Assembly: GCA_020631735.1 (NCBI GenBank)
Contig: CM036170.1
Coordinates: 70,199,737 to 70,263,736 of the forward strand
Direction of reading: 5' to 3'
Length of the DNA stretch: 64,000 nt
Source: Saccharum officinarum
Lineage: Eukaryota > Streptophyta > Magnoliopsida > Poales > Poaceae
Below, one piece after another: positions 42,310-54,451 of this stretch (its first letter is position 1; each line of letters starts with the position of its first letter). The translations under genes were made by a program, and so were the position numbers. The notes below the pieces were generated by a model that made no database searches, was not told where the DNA came from, and worked only from the letters and a program-made list of their open reading frames with translations.

Positions 42310-44520
42310 CAGCTTACGTCCTGTTACATCCTGTTGTTATACTTGTTCTACAATGGGCACCCACGCAGACGCAGCGAAGAACGAGGAATGCAGCGGGTCT
42401 GCGGTTGCGTGCTGCCTGCCTGCGTTGTCCACCGTACACGGCCATCCATCGGGCCATACGGGCGTGCAGGCGAGAATAAGCGCACGGGGAAAAAAAATTT
42501 CACCGGTGACAGTCTTTAGGGTACCCCAGTCTTTATGGAGCAATCGTGTGTATCTGCCGTTCTTGATACGTATCCATAAGCACACATCTAACTCAGTGCA
42601 CATATACATTAAACTGTTGGTACGAAAGAACGAATCATGCGCACTACAACATTAGAATCCCGGTATCGAATTCTAAAATTGAAACCCAGGTATGATATCC
42701 AAACACAATATAATAGAAATATATAGAAGCATGAAGGAGAGAACTGTTCAGCAGCAAAGCTCGCTGAGTATAAGGAGGTTTTCTTATTCGCTGTGGGAGC
42801 CTAAGACAATCAGTGTTTATACTGCGACTTTCGAACCGTAGACAAGCGAATCATTTAAGTTGCTTCCCAGTTCAGCTGTGACACTGGAGCTGTCCCTTTA
42901 GTGTAACATGAATACTTGTTGTCACTTATGAGTGCCCCTCTAACTATCGCTAACGATTGAAATCACGTCCTAGTATGCAGTCCCCTGCTAGTATGTGTGA
43001 AGAGTTTGAGTTGGCAACTGAACTGATTCATAGCAGTCTTGGATCCAAGCTTCTGATAATCCTTAACCGCTTGCCAGTTGGCAAGGCAGATGCAACCAGG
43101 GCTCCAGTTGGTTCGCTCAGCCGTCCGTCGTCGTCGAGTCACGGTCCCTCGGCGGCGCGCGACGACGCAGTTCGGTCGCGTCGAGGAACAGGGAGCGCAG
43201 CGACCGAGCGAGACTGCGAGAGCGACGCCACTGGTCGGCCCGAGCAGACGTCGACAGCGAGATCTGGATGGCCCGGCGATTCCGTGTGTGAGGTGGACGC
43301 GCCCGCCCGCAGCATTGACCCGTCCACTCGCGCCAAACGCGAGGTCACCACTCACAGCTGGGAGCCAGGGACTGCCGCAGCCACTGGGGAGGAAGGCCGG
43401 AACCGGACGGCAAAAGCCACTGGCCACCGTACCCGCCGCGGTGGGTACACCCGAGAATAGTGTAGACGGAACCTGAACCTCCACGTGTTGCGTCCCATCG
43501 GAGTTGTTCCTACGAGGCGACGAGCCTCCGGTCATTTTCGGCGGATGTGAAGGCATCTGGCTCGTCTGGTTTCGACGGTACTGGCGCAATTGGCAAATTG
43601 TCAAGGGCCAGTAGCCATGTGGCGCAACAGTGTAGTCCGGATGGGCGACGTACGTACGACGCGGCTGCTCCTCCCTTCTCATGCCGCCTTGGTTACTCTA
43701 CTCGGGCCGCGGCCAAAACGACACCTGCCGCCACGACTCGAGTAGGAGTAACAAACTGCAGCGTTGGCCTGTTGGGTTCGAAGGGGATGAGCATTAGAGC
43801 AAAAATGTGCACCGCACGTGTAACGAGCTGTAGGTGTACCGTGTACGGAGTACTACTTGCGATGTACTCCGTACGTACCTGTCTGCACGTTAATTGACAG
43901 CAACGTGGACCATCAGTCGGCACCGTCTCTGGTGATGTCACAGTGTCGCCGACAACGTTAATCGGTTAATGGTTGATCTAAGCCCTATATATTCAATTGT
44001 GCTCTCCATGGCAAACAGATCCAACAGCAGTCCACGTCGTGTCATGTACCGCATGCAAGTGTACCGGTCCTTGGAAGGTCAAGCTATAGCTAGGAGCAAG
44101 GACGGACGTCGATGGACGATGGCGCCGGGTTACAAGCTGCGCCAAGCCATGGTCCGGACTCCGGAGCCGGAGGAGCATATTTTCCAAGAGAAAGTGACCT
44201 CACAACATGCACGGTAAGGACGACTGCTGCGTTGGAGATTTCTGTCAAGTCATCACCAATCGATGGGTCTACTGTGTGATAGCTACATACGAGTATACGA
44301 CTATACTTGCTCGGTACTCCGGTTTGCCAGAGTCCAAAACACATCCAACGTTTTGCCTAATCATTCCCGTCGATGCGAATTTTCATATCGACCCGCTAGA
44401 ATTCATCATATAGCCCGTCAGTATTGATACTTTCTTGAGTGATTAGTTTTGTTGTTATAAGTCATCTTGGCTTCAAAGTGGTGTAGTTATATATATCGTC
44501 ATATGAGTTGTCCTAGTGAG
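42310..44520. other. intergenic with GC-rich island, no gene recognised
   Basis: 42950-43700 is GC-rich and open on both strands (up to 239 codons on the minus strand, 42963-43682). The encoded peptides are Arg/Ser/Pro-rich with no domain I know. CGTACGTAC-type runs occur near 43650 and 43870. Confidence 0.4.
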
Positions 44521-44559
44521 ATAATAGTTGAGAATGGAGCTTTGTCGGACTCTTCCCGT

Positions 44560-44960
44560 TAACGGTGAAGCAAGCCAGCCGGGGTGAACTTGGACGTTCC
44601 CTCGTCACCCGTCGCACCATGATCGTGGCGACCCAACTCACCCAAGCCTTGGAAATCATAGGGCAACATGACCTAACGGAGGGCCGGGACCGTCGGCAGA
44701 GCCTGCTAAAGAGGAATGGTGACCTTAACAGCTTGATGATCTATAAGGCACTCAAAATAGCAAACTCAAGCCCGAATAACTGGACCAATTTCGTCTCGCA
44801 AAGCAAGGCGCCACCTCGTGTCAAGTTATTCGCTTGGCTATAGTCACAGAAACAGATCCAATGCAAGGCAAACATGGTGCGAAAGGGCATCGTGGACACT
44901 GCAGATTGTGATGTCTGTCATGCGGTGGCAGAGACCCCGGCTCACATAATCAATACATGG
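44560..44960 (+). pseudogene. non-LTR retrotransposon (LINE) 3' fragment, zf-RVT region
   Basis: Frame gives NWTNFVSQSKAPPRVKLFAW, a TAG, then IQCKANMVRKGIV, DCDVCHAVAETPAHI. This is the zinc-binding reverse-transcriptase-associated region (zf-RVT) at the end of plant L1-like ORF2: W...P.V..F.W...C..C...ET..H. Only about 130 codons remain, with a stop. No poly-A tail or duplication recognised. Confidence 0.6.
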
Positions 44961-44999
44961 TTGGCAGCCTAGTTTGTAGTTTCCCTTATAAAATGGACT

Positions 45000-45630
45000 G
45001 ATTCTCTCCTTTTATTTAAATAGTACTACAGGAAAGCAAAAGCTCTTGTCATGATTTTCTTTTTTTTAAAAATAATGTGGTAATTTTGAGAAACTATAAA
45101 GAAAACCTTACCACGGTTTACGGAATAGGGGGTTCAGAGGCCTCTCCCTATAGCAGTATTAGATATTCTTAAACTCAAAAGTACCATGGTATCGCATGGC
45201 TTTCAAAAAAAATACAAGATTCGTTATGTCTAACACATCGTAGTATTTTTAATAAAAAATTAAAGCACTACAAATTCCCAAAATCATTTTTTTCTATTGT
45301 AAAGATACTTTGCATTAAACCGGCCCAATCGCCTCTTGTGCCATGCGAATTTATCTGAACTCAATTATCGATCTAATTAGGCCCATCCAACCTAGAAGAG
45401 TTAGTCCTCCATGTCAATAGGCCCAACACAATTTATACTTAGTTATCGGCCCAATTAGGCCTCTTGTCCCATGACGTTATCCCACAGACAGCAGTGACTC
45501 AATCTCAATGATCCTATGAGCGTAGGGACAGGGCCACAGGGCTGTGCGGCCAAAGAAAAAAAAAACAAAATCCAAAACTACTCAAGTGTCTCTCAACGCC
45601 AAATAATACATAGAACTAGTTTATCCTTTA
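45000..45630. other. intergenic, AT-rich, no gene seen
   Basis: Homopolymer-rich DNA with two GGCCCAAT-containing stretches (45320-45480). No coding evidence. Confidence 0.4.
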
Positions 45631-45903
45631 GGCTCTGTTTGATATAAAGTATTTTTTTGAGTTATAGAAAAATACCATGGTTTTGTGAAATACTTTGATT
45701 TTAAAGTGCTATGAAGTGTTTGGGTGTAACAAATTCTATGGTTTTGAATACCATGGTATTGCTGAAAATGTGGTCTTTTTGGTGTTTTAAAAACTCCATT
45801 CTAGACCTCTTTTTCCTAAACCACGGTTTTGCACATCAATAATTCTAAAACTACAGTTTCTTAATACTATAGTTTCTTAATATTATAGCATCCAAACAAG
45901 GCC
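45631..45903. mobile_element. Tourist-like MITE with TTA duplication
   Basis: 273 bp between GGCTCTGTTTG and CAAACAAGGCC, flanked by TTA at 45628-45630 and 45904-45906. Interior rich in AAACC(A/C)CGGTTTT and TACCATGG motifs. Confidence 0.85.
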
Positions 45904-46010
45904 TTAACCTTGTCCTATATTTATTTTTTGATGGGGCATATGCCCTTAATAGAGGCCAAAAAAAACTACACTACCCAAATAATGGGTAGACCGAGCTGGG
46001 GACCCAGGAC

Positions 46011-46436
46011 ATGCTCAACACCGCGGTTCGATTGTTGCGGTACGTGCTCCCCTTGGGCAAAGTCAGTTTCAACCGTCAGAGTTTCTGGCAAGACATTTCA
46101 AGGTCAGCTCGGTCGGTTTTTACAATTGTTCTAGAATTTGTGTTAATGCTTACGATCGATCGACTGTCGGATTTGCGTTGCAGTTCGTTAAAGGAAGAAA
46201 CACATGTGGCCAGAACGCCCCGTTCATGCGAAGGACGGTACAAAGGTGTGATGGGCTATTACTGCAGGAAGCGGGGAGCGGTGTTGGGGCGTAACTATTG
46301 TTTCGCTGAAATCCTTGAGGAGGCCATACCCCTCAACAACGAACTTCAGCCAACCAGAAGGATGACGAACAAGAAGAAGAGCAAAGCTTCGAAGAAGCGA
46401 CCGTCGACTGAGGCGGCAGACGGCATCGAGGGCTAG
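46011..46436 (+). other. unrecognised 141-codon open frame
   Basis: ATG 46011 to TAG 46434. The second half is basic and Lys-rich (TNKKKSKASKKRPSTEAADG). A THVARTPRSCEGRYKGVMGY stretch vaguely recalls the trihelix-like proteins of PIF-type elements, but I cannot support a family. It lies between MITEs and could be element debris. Confidence 0.25.
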
Positions 46437-46499
46437 CGGCTAGCGGCCAAGTGAGCGGGCGGTGCTGGTGTTGACGCTGCCGTGCGGACCGTGTCGGTG

Positions 46500-46849
46500 A
46501 GCTCGTGCAAATGGTAAGATAGCTCATTACTATCCTACAATTTTCTATCCAATCACATACATTCTCTCTCCATTCTCTACCAATTACTCCCTCTGTCCCT
46601 AAATGTGTCTCTAGAAAACCGTATTTCCCTCACAGACACGCTTTCCGGACGACAACGGAGGGAGTACATCTCTTCATGTCTTGGTTCTCGTGTAGACAGG
46701 TCTCTAACTTAGACCCAGTTTCTATGATTTTTGCTCTTTCTCATCAATAACTACCTTACCACATGAGTAAAACGTTTAGGTGACAGTATAATTAATGTCT
46801 ATAAAAACTAGGATAGTTCCAGCATTGGGAGTGCCCTTAGGGCGTCCGC
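46500..46849. mobile_element. MITE, GGGCACTCCCAA family, interrupted by Stowaway
   Basis: Reverse-orientation relative of 60254-60621: shared TTCATGTCTTGGTTCTCGTG, TAGACCCAGTTTCTATGATT and GCATTGGGAGTGCCC end. Split by a 78-bp Stowaway. Confidence 0.7.
46587..46664. mobile_element. short Stowaway MITE nested in another MITE
   Basis: 78 bp from CTCCCTCTGTCC to GACAACGGAGGGAG with TA on both sides (46585-46586, 46665-46666). Confidence 0.8.
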
Positions 46850-46996
46850 AATGGTGCCAGAAATCGCTAGCTCACGGTGTCCGCAACGGGCGAGACTACT
46901 GGTTGATTACTCGCTAGCGACTTCTATTTTCTCGCTCTCTTCGCCATATCGGACACATTTGCATATCAGCCGGTGACGTAGATATATAGTCTGTTA

Positions 46997-47328
46997 GGGA
47001 TGTTTAGTTCCTGGGGTGAAAATTTTTTAGGTGTCACATCGGATGTTTCATGTGATGTCGGAAGGGGTGATCGGATACTAATAAAAAAACTAATTACATA
47101 ACTCACCTGGAAACCGCGAGATGAATTTATTAAGCCTAATTAATCCGTCATTAGCATATGTTTACTGTAGCATAGTATTGTCAAATCATGGATTAATTAG
47201 GCTTAAATAATTCATCTCGTAAATTTATCGTAATATGTGTAATTAATTTTTTTATCTACATTTAATACTCCATGCATGTGTCAAATGTGACGGGATGAAA
47301 AAATTTTGGAGAGTAACTGAACAGCCCC
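46997..47328. mobile_element. Tourist-like MITE with TTA duplication
   Basis: GGGATGTTTAGTTCCTGG to AACTGAACAGCCCC, TTA at 46994-46996 and 47329-47331. Internal GAAACC-GCGAGATGAATTTA and TTCATCTCGTAAATTTATCG are themselves inverted. Confidence 0.85.
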
Positions 47329-47710
47329 TTAGGCACCCTTACCGACCGCAACAGCAGTGGTGATTTGGACAGTTGTTTGGGTTTGCTGACTGCTCAGTTA
47401 ATTTAATATCGCTTTGTGTCTCTTGTTTCCCAATTCATTTTGGCGTTCCAACTTGCACGATCTGAAATGCCAGCTCGTGCATTTGCACATTGAAACTGTG
47501 GCGCCTGCAGGGAAACAGGATTCATCAGAGCAGAGAACAGCGGAAGCAGACAAGAGCAGGGGATGGTGCAGAAACAGGACAGGTGCAGTTTCAGAGGTGA
47601 AGTTGGTTGGTTAGGAAATGGGAAAAAAATGTAGTCCACCCCAATTTACTCACTTTTAGCTTATCTATTTGGATCTTCATTGCAAAAAAAAATCTAAAAG
47701 AGCACGACTA
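47329..47710. other. intergenic, no gene seen
   Basis: Short open frames on both strands around 47403-47640 without recognisable motifs. Confidence 0.4.
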
Positions 47711-47970
47711 GGACATGTTTGGTCGGTGACCAAAATGTGTCACGCTAAACCTTCGGTAAACTGTGGCTGCCAGAGAAAGTTTGGCGAACAAAATTGAAGC
47801 CACACTTGTGGTAATATTTGACAAGAAAATGAGTCTATGACGTGTGGGACAAGGTGTTAAGAAAAGTGTGGTACGCCGTAGTTGTGGCAGCGAACCAAAT
47901 AGCTGTCAGAAAAACTATGTCATGACTAAACTTTGGCGTGACACGTTCTAGTCACGAACCAAACATACCA
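47711..47970. mobile_element. MITE, ATGTTTGGT(T/C)CGTGAC family, copy 1
   Basis: Starts GGACATGTTTGGTCGGTGAC, ends GTCACGAACCAAACATACCA, an imperfect inverted pair. Interior contains AAACTGTGGCTG and CACACTT-type blocks shared in inverse order with 62376-62631. Confidence 0.7.
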
Positions 47971-49757
47971 TAAAGTTTTGCCATGGAATCTAGACACCCC
48001 CTAACACGAGCCGATCCTTCCTAACTTCCTTCTGCCAGGATCAAAAGGTTCAATCAAACTGGAGCACAAGGAGAGTAGCCAGCTGATTGAAATTCAGTCC
48101 TACTAACGACAGTAAAACCAATCCTTCCTAGGATTGGTCTAAATGCAATGAAACTGGGAAAAGTACTCGTATGTCTGCGTGTGACATGCGGTACGAGGAG
48201 GATGGAGTAGGTTACCGCTTGGAGATGGGGCCTGAGGCTGTCATACCAGCGGTAGGGAGCATTGTCTGGGTGATCAGTAACCTATTTTGCACAAATTTCC
48301 ACAATTTCATTAAACCTATTTTGTCATCCTCAGGGTCCCAAAGCACCAGAAGCGGCCAATAGGAAGAGGATGCAGAGAGGGTCGAGGAGAGCAATTGAGT
48401 GAGACCTGACCTAGGCGAAACCGACATCTAGGGTTTCCTCGAGAGCGCACACAGGGAGCGTGTGGCGCCCCTCCCGTGAGGTGGTGCTGAACGGAGGGGA
48501 CTGAGCCGCCGCCGCCGCCGTCAGCGGGGGCAGCGCGTCCTGTCCCGTCAAGCCTTGCTGCTGCCGCGCGAGTGAAGGGCGGCGCGACAGACTAGGCGTG
48601 GCCCAAGGAAGAGGCAGAGGCGGAGCAGACGGTGTTGGAGGAGCAGAGGCAGAGGAGGCGATGCCGATGCCGCGGACAAGGGGAGACGAGGCGTGGCACA
48701 GGCGGAGGAAGACGAGGAAGCTCTCACCAGCTCTAGGACTACGGGTGAGACAAATTTACACCGTTGAAAGATTAGATGGAATGGAAAAAAAATTGGGTGA
48801 CGTGGCTAGGCTGGTTACGCGCAGGGTGGAAACAAACTGTAGACGAGAAATTTATTTATAATAATGTGCGAGGTAGGAGCAAGATGGGGGAGGTTAGTCG
48901 AGGTAGGAGTAGGACGGAGTAGGTTAGTCGCGTGTCTACAATATCATACCATTTGGATTAGCCAGGGCGAGCTTTTGTTGGATTGCTTTGCCACGGACGA
49001 CCGGATCAAGTTTTTTTTATCAGGTATAATTTGAATCCGCATATAATACACACACTTTACACTCACACCACACGCACACGCACACGTGTGCGTCCATACA
49101 CACGCAAAAAAAAGATTGGGAGACACGTTGCCTTCTATATGCGGGAAACGTACGGTATCACCGAACGCGCACACATGCGTGTACCCTAAAATTTATATAA
49201 AAATTTCTAAAATAGGTGTGATCATCAGAATTTAAACCATGATAGATAGCGTTTCACTGAATAGGCCTACCACTAGAGCACGGACCCATTCACACGGCCA
49301 GATCAAGTTGCCTGAGCGAGCAGCGCCGGACCAATATGTCAACCAAACGTGCCCATGTGCGCGCGTATGTGCGCTAGTCTAGGATAGAAACAACAAGATT
49401 GAGCCATTGGCCATTGGGCCACGTTAGTCCATCGAGAGTATGGAGGGAGAGATTTTGGATGAAAAAAAATTGTGGTGCATTCAGGCTGCACCCACGCTCA
49501 CCCCGTGCCGATGCTGGCCACGTGGAGATCAGACGCCCGCCTAGTTCACCTCCGCATGCACGTCGCTCGGCCCGGGAAGCGCGGCTCGGGGGCTCGGCTC
49601 CAACAGACGGGCGCGAGCATCGGGTTCTTCATACCTCCGCATGGATAGCATCGGGACGGGGTCTGCAGGGAGCGTGGGTGCAGGCAGACTGCACGCAATA
49701 TTTGCCACCGACGCAGTCTAGAAGAGCAAAACGTTTATAGGTATTGATAGGGTGAAG
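47971..49757. other. intergenic; GC-rich island and CA-rich tract, no gene
   Basis: 48430-48760 is GC-rich with a short GCC run (48507-48523). 49048-49105 is a CA/CG-alternating tract. 49490-49740 is GC-rich. No domain recognised. Confidence 0.4.
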
Positions 49758-51080
49758 ACGTCCGGATGAGTCCGGACGGACGCGACGCGAGCTCACGCGA
49801 AGCGACGCGACCCAACCCGTTCCTGCCCGCTCTCCTTATCTACTCACAGAACGCACCCGCGCCGTGCTCCCACGCCCGCAGCCCGCTCCCACGCATCTGC
49901 TCGCCTTTTTTCTTTCTCTACTCGCAGCCGCGCTCACCTCGCTCTCTCCGCCGCTGCGCACTCGCTCTGCGAGCCGCTCTACGGTGCACTTGCCGGGGCT
50001 CCCTCTCCCTTCTCCCCTCCCTCGCTCCCTCCCTCTATGCTCCCACGACAGCCACGGCGCTAAGAGAGAGAGAGCGGCGGCGGAGCCTGCGAGCCGCGGC
50101 TCCCCCCTCCCCCTGCTTCCTCTCTTGCTCTGGCGACCTTCAGCCACCGGAGCTATGCTCGACGACGGTGGGTTCCGGCGAGGTAGGGGGGATTCTTCGC
50201 GGATCTGAGCTGTTCCTTACTCCCCCTCCTCGTTCTCCTCTGGATCTGAGCTCTACTCCTTCCTCCTTCTCTGGATCTGGCCGTCTTCTTCCTCCTCCTT
50301 CCTCCCTCCTCCCTCCCCTGGATCTAAACGTTTTGGTGGTGATTTTCAGATCTACATGCAACAGATGATGTGAAATACTTTTTGCACGATTCTCTGATGT
50401 TGCAGTAGTTATTTTTGAAATGTTTCAATAGTTTCTTCCCCTTGTTTTTTGCAGCAGCATCCCCATGTTTCCCGACGTTTCATTAGCATCGCTTCTGCTG
50501 TTTCAGTAGCTCTTCTCTTTTGTTGCAGTAGCTCTTCTCTTTTGTTGCAGTAACTTCTTCTTTTTGTTGCAGTATCTTTTTCCGCTTTGGTGCAGTAGCT
50601 TCTTCTCCTTTGTTGCAGCAGCTTCTTCTCTTTGTTGCAACAACTTCTTCTCTTTTGTTGCAGTATCTTCTTTTCCCCTTTGGTGCAGTAGCTTCTTGTT
50701 CTTGTTGCAGTAGCTTCTTCTCCTTGTTGCAGTAACTTCTTCTTCTTGTTGCGGTAGCTTTTTTTCAGTAGTATTGCTTTGATGTTTCAGTTCTCCCTAC
50801 TCTTTTTGCAGCGGCATGGGGATGGGGGTGGGCTCTGGGGGCGAGTTGGCGGCGGGGCGGATCTGGTGGGGGTCGGCGAGGTTTGCGGCGTGGGCAAAAT
50901 ACGTGCGCTCGGGGGTACGTGCCTTCCTTCTCCGTGCGGGTGCAGGGGCGGGGGTTCACAGGTTTCGCGTGCGGGGAGGAGCGGGGGCGGTGGTTCGTAG
51001 GTTTCCCGCGTGGAGGGAGCGGGGGCGGTGGTCGCGTTTCCGTTTTCATTTCGGAAAGGATACTGTCAGGGCGTCCGGAC
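49758..51080 (+). repeat. TTGCAG/GTCCGGAC-family element, unit 1
   Basis: Begins ACGTCCGGATGAGTCCGGAC. A GC-rich CT-strewn block (49780-50350) is followed by a T-rich array of TTGCAGTAG units (50400-50810) and a second GC-rich block, then the GCGTCCGGAC motif shared with unit 2. Gene-like layout with long open frames (200 codons at 49766-50368) but no recognisable protein. Class unknown. Confidence 0.45.
50400..50815 (+). repeat. array of pyrimidine-tract plus GCAG units
   Basis: About a dozen units of 25-35 bp built on CTTCTTCTCTTTGTTGCAG, with GTAGC or GTAAC between. Each resembles an intron 3' end (pyrimidine tract then NCAG). Confidence 0.85.
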
Positions 51081-52590
51081 GACGCCGGATGCGCCCAAAC
51101 GATGCAGCCCAACCAACTCGCCCGGGTCTCCCTTATCCACTCGTTCACCTCTTCGGTCTTCCCCCTCACCACTCGCTCGCTTCGCCTCGCTTCTTCTTCC
51201 TCTCGCCTCACGCTCTCCTCTGCACGCTGCAGGACGCTGCTCCTCCACTGCGCGCCCTCCACGCGCGCCGCTGGCTAGGCACCCCTCCCTTCCTTCCTCT
51301 CTCTGACTTCACCCCCTCCCCTGCTCCGACCCTGTGCTCCCTCCGTCGCTTCCTGCAAGTTGAGGGTGGGGGCGGCTCCTCTCCGTGGTGGCCTTGCCCA
51401 TGGTGGATCCATAGAGCTCTGGGGTCCCCCGTGGTGGATCCATGGAGCACCGGGCTCCCCGTGGTGGATCCATGGGGGAGCGATGCAGATCCAGCTGCGT
51501 GGTGGCGTTCTCCACCCTGGCGACGTCGGCGGTGAGGAGCACTCGCCGGCAAGCCGCACCTCCTCCCTTTCCCTCCTTCCTCCCCTCCCTCACCCTTCCT
51601 TCCTCCTGGCTCCCGCGTCCTCCATGTGACCGAGAGAGGGCGGCGCGTGGTGGATCCATAGAGCTCCGCCCTCCCCGTGGTGGATCCATGGGGGGAGGCG
51701 CACATCCAGCGGCGTGGTGGTCTCCTCCACCCTGGAGCGTCCTCCTCCATATCGACGGCAGCTGCACGGTGGCGTTCTCCACCCTGGCGCGCCTCCCCCA
51801 CCTCGACGGCGATATGGGGCCCTCCCCCGGTGGCGGATCCATGGAGCAGCGGTGCTCCTTGTGGTGGATCCATGGGGGGTGATGCAGATCCAGCGACGTT
51901 TTTCCCTTCCCCTTGTTTCAGTAGCATGTTTCTCTTGTTTCAGTTGATCGAAAGGTATGTTTCAATAGAATAATTTGGATGTTGGAGAAGTAGATCGGGA
52001 CATGTATGAGCTTTCCTCCCTCCTCCTTCCCCTCCTCTTCGCCTTGTTGCAATGGTTGTTTTTCATTGTTGCAGTAGTGTTTCAGCAGATGTTGGAGTGT
52101 GTTTGAGATTTTATTTCAATTTTTTTGTTTGAACGGCATGGTGAAGTAGCTGTCGTTCGCTGTTGCAGTTGGTGTTTCGGGTGTTGTTGCAGTAGTTTCA
52201 TGTTTTTGGTGCAGCAAGCTTCGTGTGTCTGTTTGAAGCTTTAGTTTCTGCATGTTTCAATTGGTGTTTGGACATTGTTTTAGTAGGTGTTTGGCCGTTG
52301 TTTCAGTAGGTTTTCATGCTTTTGGTGCAGCAGGCAGGTCCTTGTCTGTCGCAGTAGCTACTTGGGTGAAGGTTGGTTGGGGGCTAGCAAGTTCTGGAGA
52401 GGGGAGGCGAGGCGGATCCCCGTATGTGCGGGGGGAGGGTGGCGGGGTGGGTTCGATCCGCTCCCCGCGCGCGTGGGGATGGTGCGCGGTTGCAGTTTTT
52501 TCATTATCATCTTATGTTGCGTGTTGCGGGGTGGAAGCGGGGCCTCCTGCGGTGCGTCCGGATACTAGCTCCCGGATCCGGACGTTCGGG
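51071..52590 (+). repeat. TTGCAG/GTCCGGAC-family element, unit 2
   Basis: Starts GCGTCCGGACGACGCCGG and ends with GTGCGTCCGGATAC and GGATCCGGACG near 52590. Same order as unit 1: GC-rich block, then a T-rich zone with (T)TGCAG and TTTCAG motifs (51905-52340), then a GC-rich tail. Also carries a GGATCC minisatellite. Confidence 0.45.
51400..51900. repeat. GTGGTGGATCCAT minisatellite
   Basis: The 13-mer GTGGTGGATCCAT or a one-base variant recurs about seven times (near 51400, 51430, 51460, 51648, 51678, 51830, 51860), often followed by GGAGC or GGGGG. Higher-order blocks include GATGCAGATCCAGC and GGCGTTCTCCACCCTGG. Minus-strand frames read it as repeated M-D-P-P or W-I-H-H-G. Confidence 0.85.
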
Positions 52591-52620
52591 CGCCAGCAGC
52601 ACCGAACATTTATTTCAAAT

Positions 52621-52878
52621 GAACGGTGTATCCGTTTTTAATTCATTCTACACTGGTGTGTTCTACGCGACAAGCGAACAAAACTAGACCTCACTTGCAT
52701 ATGTTTCGAAGAATTTTTCTAAAAACATGGAAAAACTTACAACGTACTGCATAAGTTATATGTTATAAGTTAGTATATAAAAATTGCTTGAAACATATGC
52801 AAATGGGGTCTAATTTTGTTCGCCTCATCGCGTATTACACACCAGTGCAGATGAAATTTAAAATGAATACACCGTTCA
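52621..52878. repeat. long inverted repeat (arms about 88 bp)
   Basis: Left arm 52621-52708 (GAACGGTGTATCC to ATATGTTTC) is the reverse complement of right arm 52790-52878 (GAAACATATGC to ACACCGTTC) with perhaps 15-18 mismatches; spacer of about 81 bp rich in TAAGTTATA. A foldback element or transposon remnant. Confidence 0.8.
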
Positions 52879-52879
52879 G

Positions 52880-54208
52880 AAGTTATAGTAATTTGAAAAT
52901 AAGTGTTTTGCTTTTTTCACCTGTGTCAATGCTGACATCACAGCCAAGGGGTACGCGCATGCTAGCTGAGTACTATCCAAATAGAATAACTAGTGGGATT
53001 TTTTGTTCTTTCCAGAAAAGGAAATTATGTATGTCCGAAAATCAATCGCTGATTTGGAACCGTGTGAGCGTTTGCTCATTAGTGATGTCGCATTGCGGCG
53101 TGGCCGAGAAGGCACATGCGCGAGTCAAAATCAAAATTTGCTGATCCGTGTCGATAAGATCAGAGGATGAGATCGAAAATAATTGGTGGGCATGGGCTAG
53201 GTTCGGTCTGGGTTGGGTAGGACCTCGCTAACTGAAAATTAAGTAAACTAATTAGCTGTATGCTTTAAGATTCGTGCAGTTTTCATGGAAAGGACCATGG
53301 GAGGAAAACTCATATGAAATATGTATTTATTTAATTTTTAAATTTAAAAACTAGTATAAGTATGGAAAGTTAAAGATCATTTTTAGATCTAGGATGTGGT
53401 AAATCTTTTTATTATCTAATACAACTTTAAATATAAAATAATTTAATGAGCATAAAATATTTACTTCTTATGCAAGCAACCCACATTGGCGGGCACACAT
53501 GAAACTTTGGGTACATTGCAGCAAACTTGTCCATTACAAAAGAAATGAACGTGTACAAGTACAACCGTACATAAAGTTTTATTTGGGTACATGATGAATT
53601 GGAGTTGCTCTTACATCGTGAACCGACGAACTAATCGTTGCGACGTCGAATTTGAGACCTTGAAAAGAACGATTCTGGGCTTAATGTTCTGCGTTATCCA
53701 AAAGTCACGGGCCAAAGCTAAAGATTCCCCAAAATATTTGGGCCTTTGCTGCCTCCTTGTGTTTATTACTACTTGCAGGCCCATTTAGCTCACGAGCTTC
53801 TGCGGCCACATCCAAATCCAAAAGTGCAAAAAAACGGGCGACGAGTTGCTCAACTTGTCAACGCCGCAGCTCAGCGTCCATATGGACGCTGTCAACACTC
53901 AACAGTCAAACTGTTTGAAGCACCGACGACGGCACTGGATCAGCAGCGCATCATATCCGCGCACCTGTTCATCTCATCGGTTACCACACGCCCCCGGCTG
54001 CTTGCTTGCCCCCGCTGAACTTGCAGCCCGGCTGCTATTCAACGACCAGGAGAGGAGGAGGAGGGTAGGCACGGAGGAATGCAGCCCTAGCCTGCCGCCG
54101 ATGCGTACGTCCAGATACGGGCACGGACCGCGTGTGCTTTCTCGGAACGCCGGACGCATATCGTCCGTCCGTGGTGAGTGACAGGAGGATGGCCTGGCCG
54201 CACAGCAA
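52880..54208. other. intergenic, no gene recognised
   Basis: Open frames up to 118 codons (52788-53144, 53846-54181), no motif. AT-rich at 53300-53480. Confidence 0.4.
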
Positions 54209-54451
54209 GGCCTTGTTTAGATGCACTCTAAAAGTTGAAATTTTTTCACTCTCTCTCCATCTCATCAATCTTTGGACCTATGCATGAAGTAGTAAATGTA
54301 GGTAAAAAAATAACTAATTACACAGTTTAGTTGAAAATCACGAGATGAATCTTTTGAGCCTAATTGGTCCATGATTAGATAATATTTGCCAAATAAGACG
54401 AAAGTGATACTATTTATCGGGTTGAAAATTTTTCACCATCTAAACGTGGCC
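54209..54451. mobile_element. Tourist-like MITE, GGCCTTGTTTAG type
   Basis: GGCCTTGTTTAGATGC to CATCTAAACGTGGCC, flanked by CAA at 54206-54208 and 54452-54454. Inverse-orientation relative of the 42065 element (CACGAGATGAATCTTTTGAG block). Confidence 0.8.

Noticed and set aside
42963..43682. 239-codon minus-strand open frame
   Set aside because: GC-rich island open in several frames on both strands; peptide without domain or conserved pattern.
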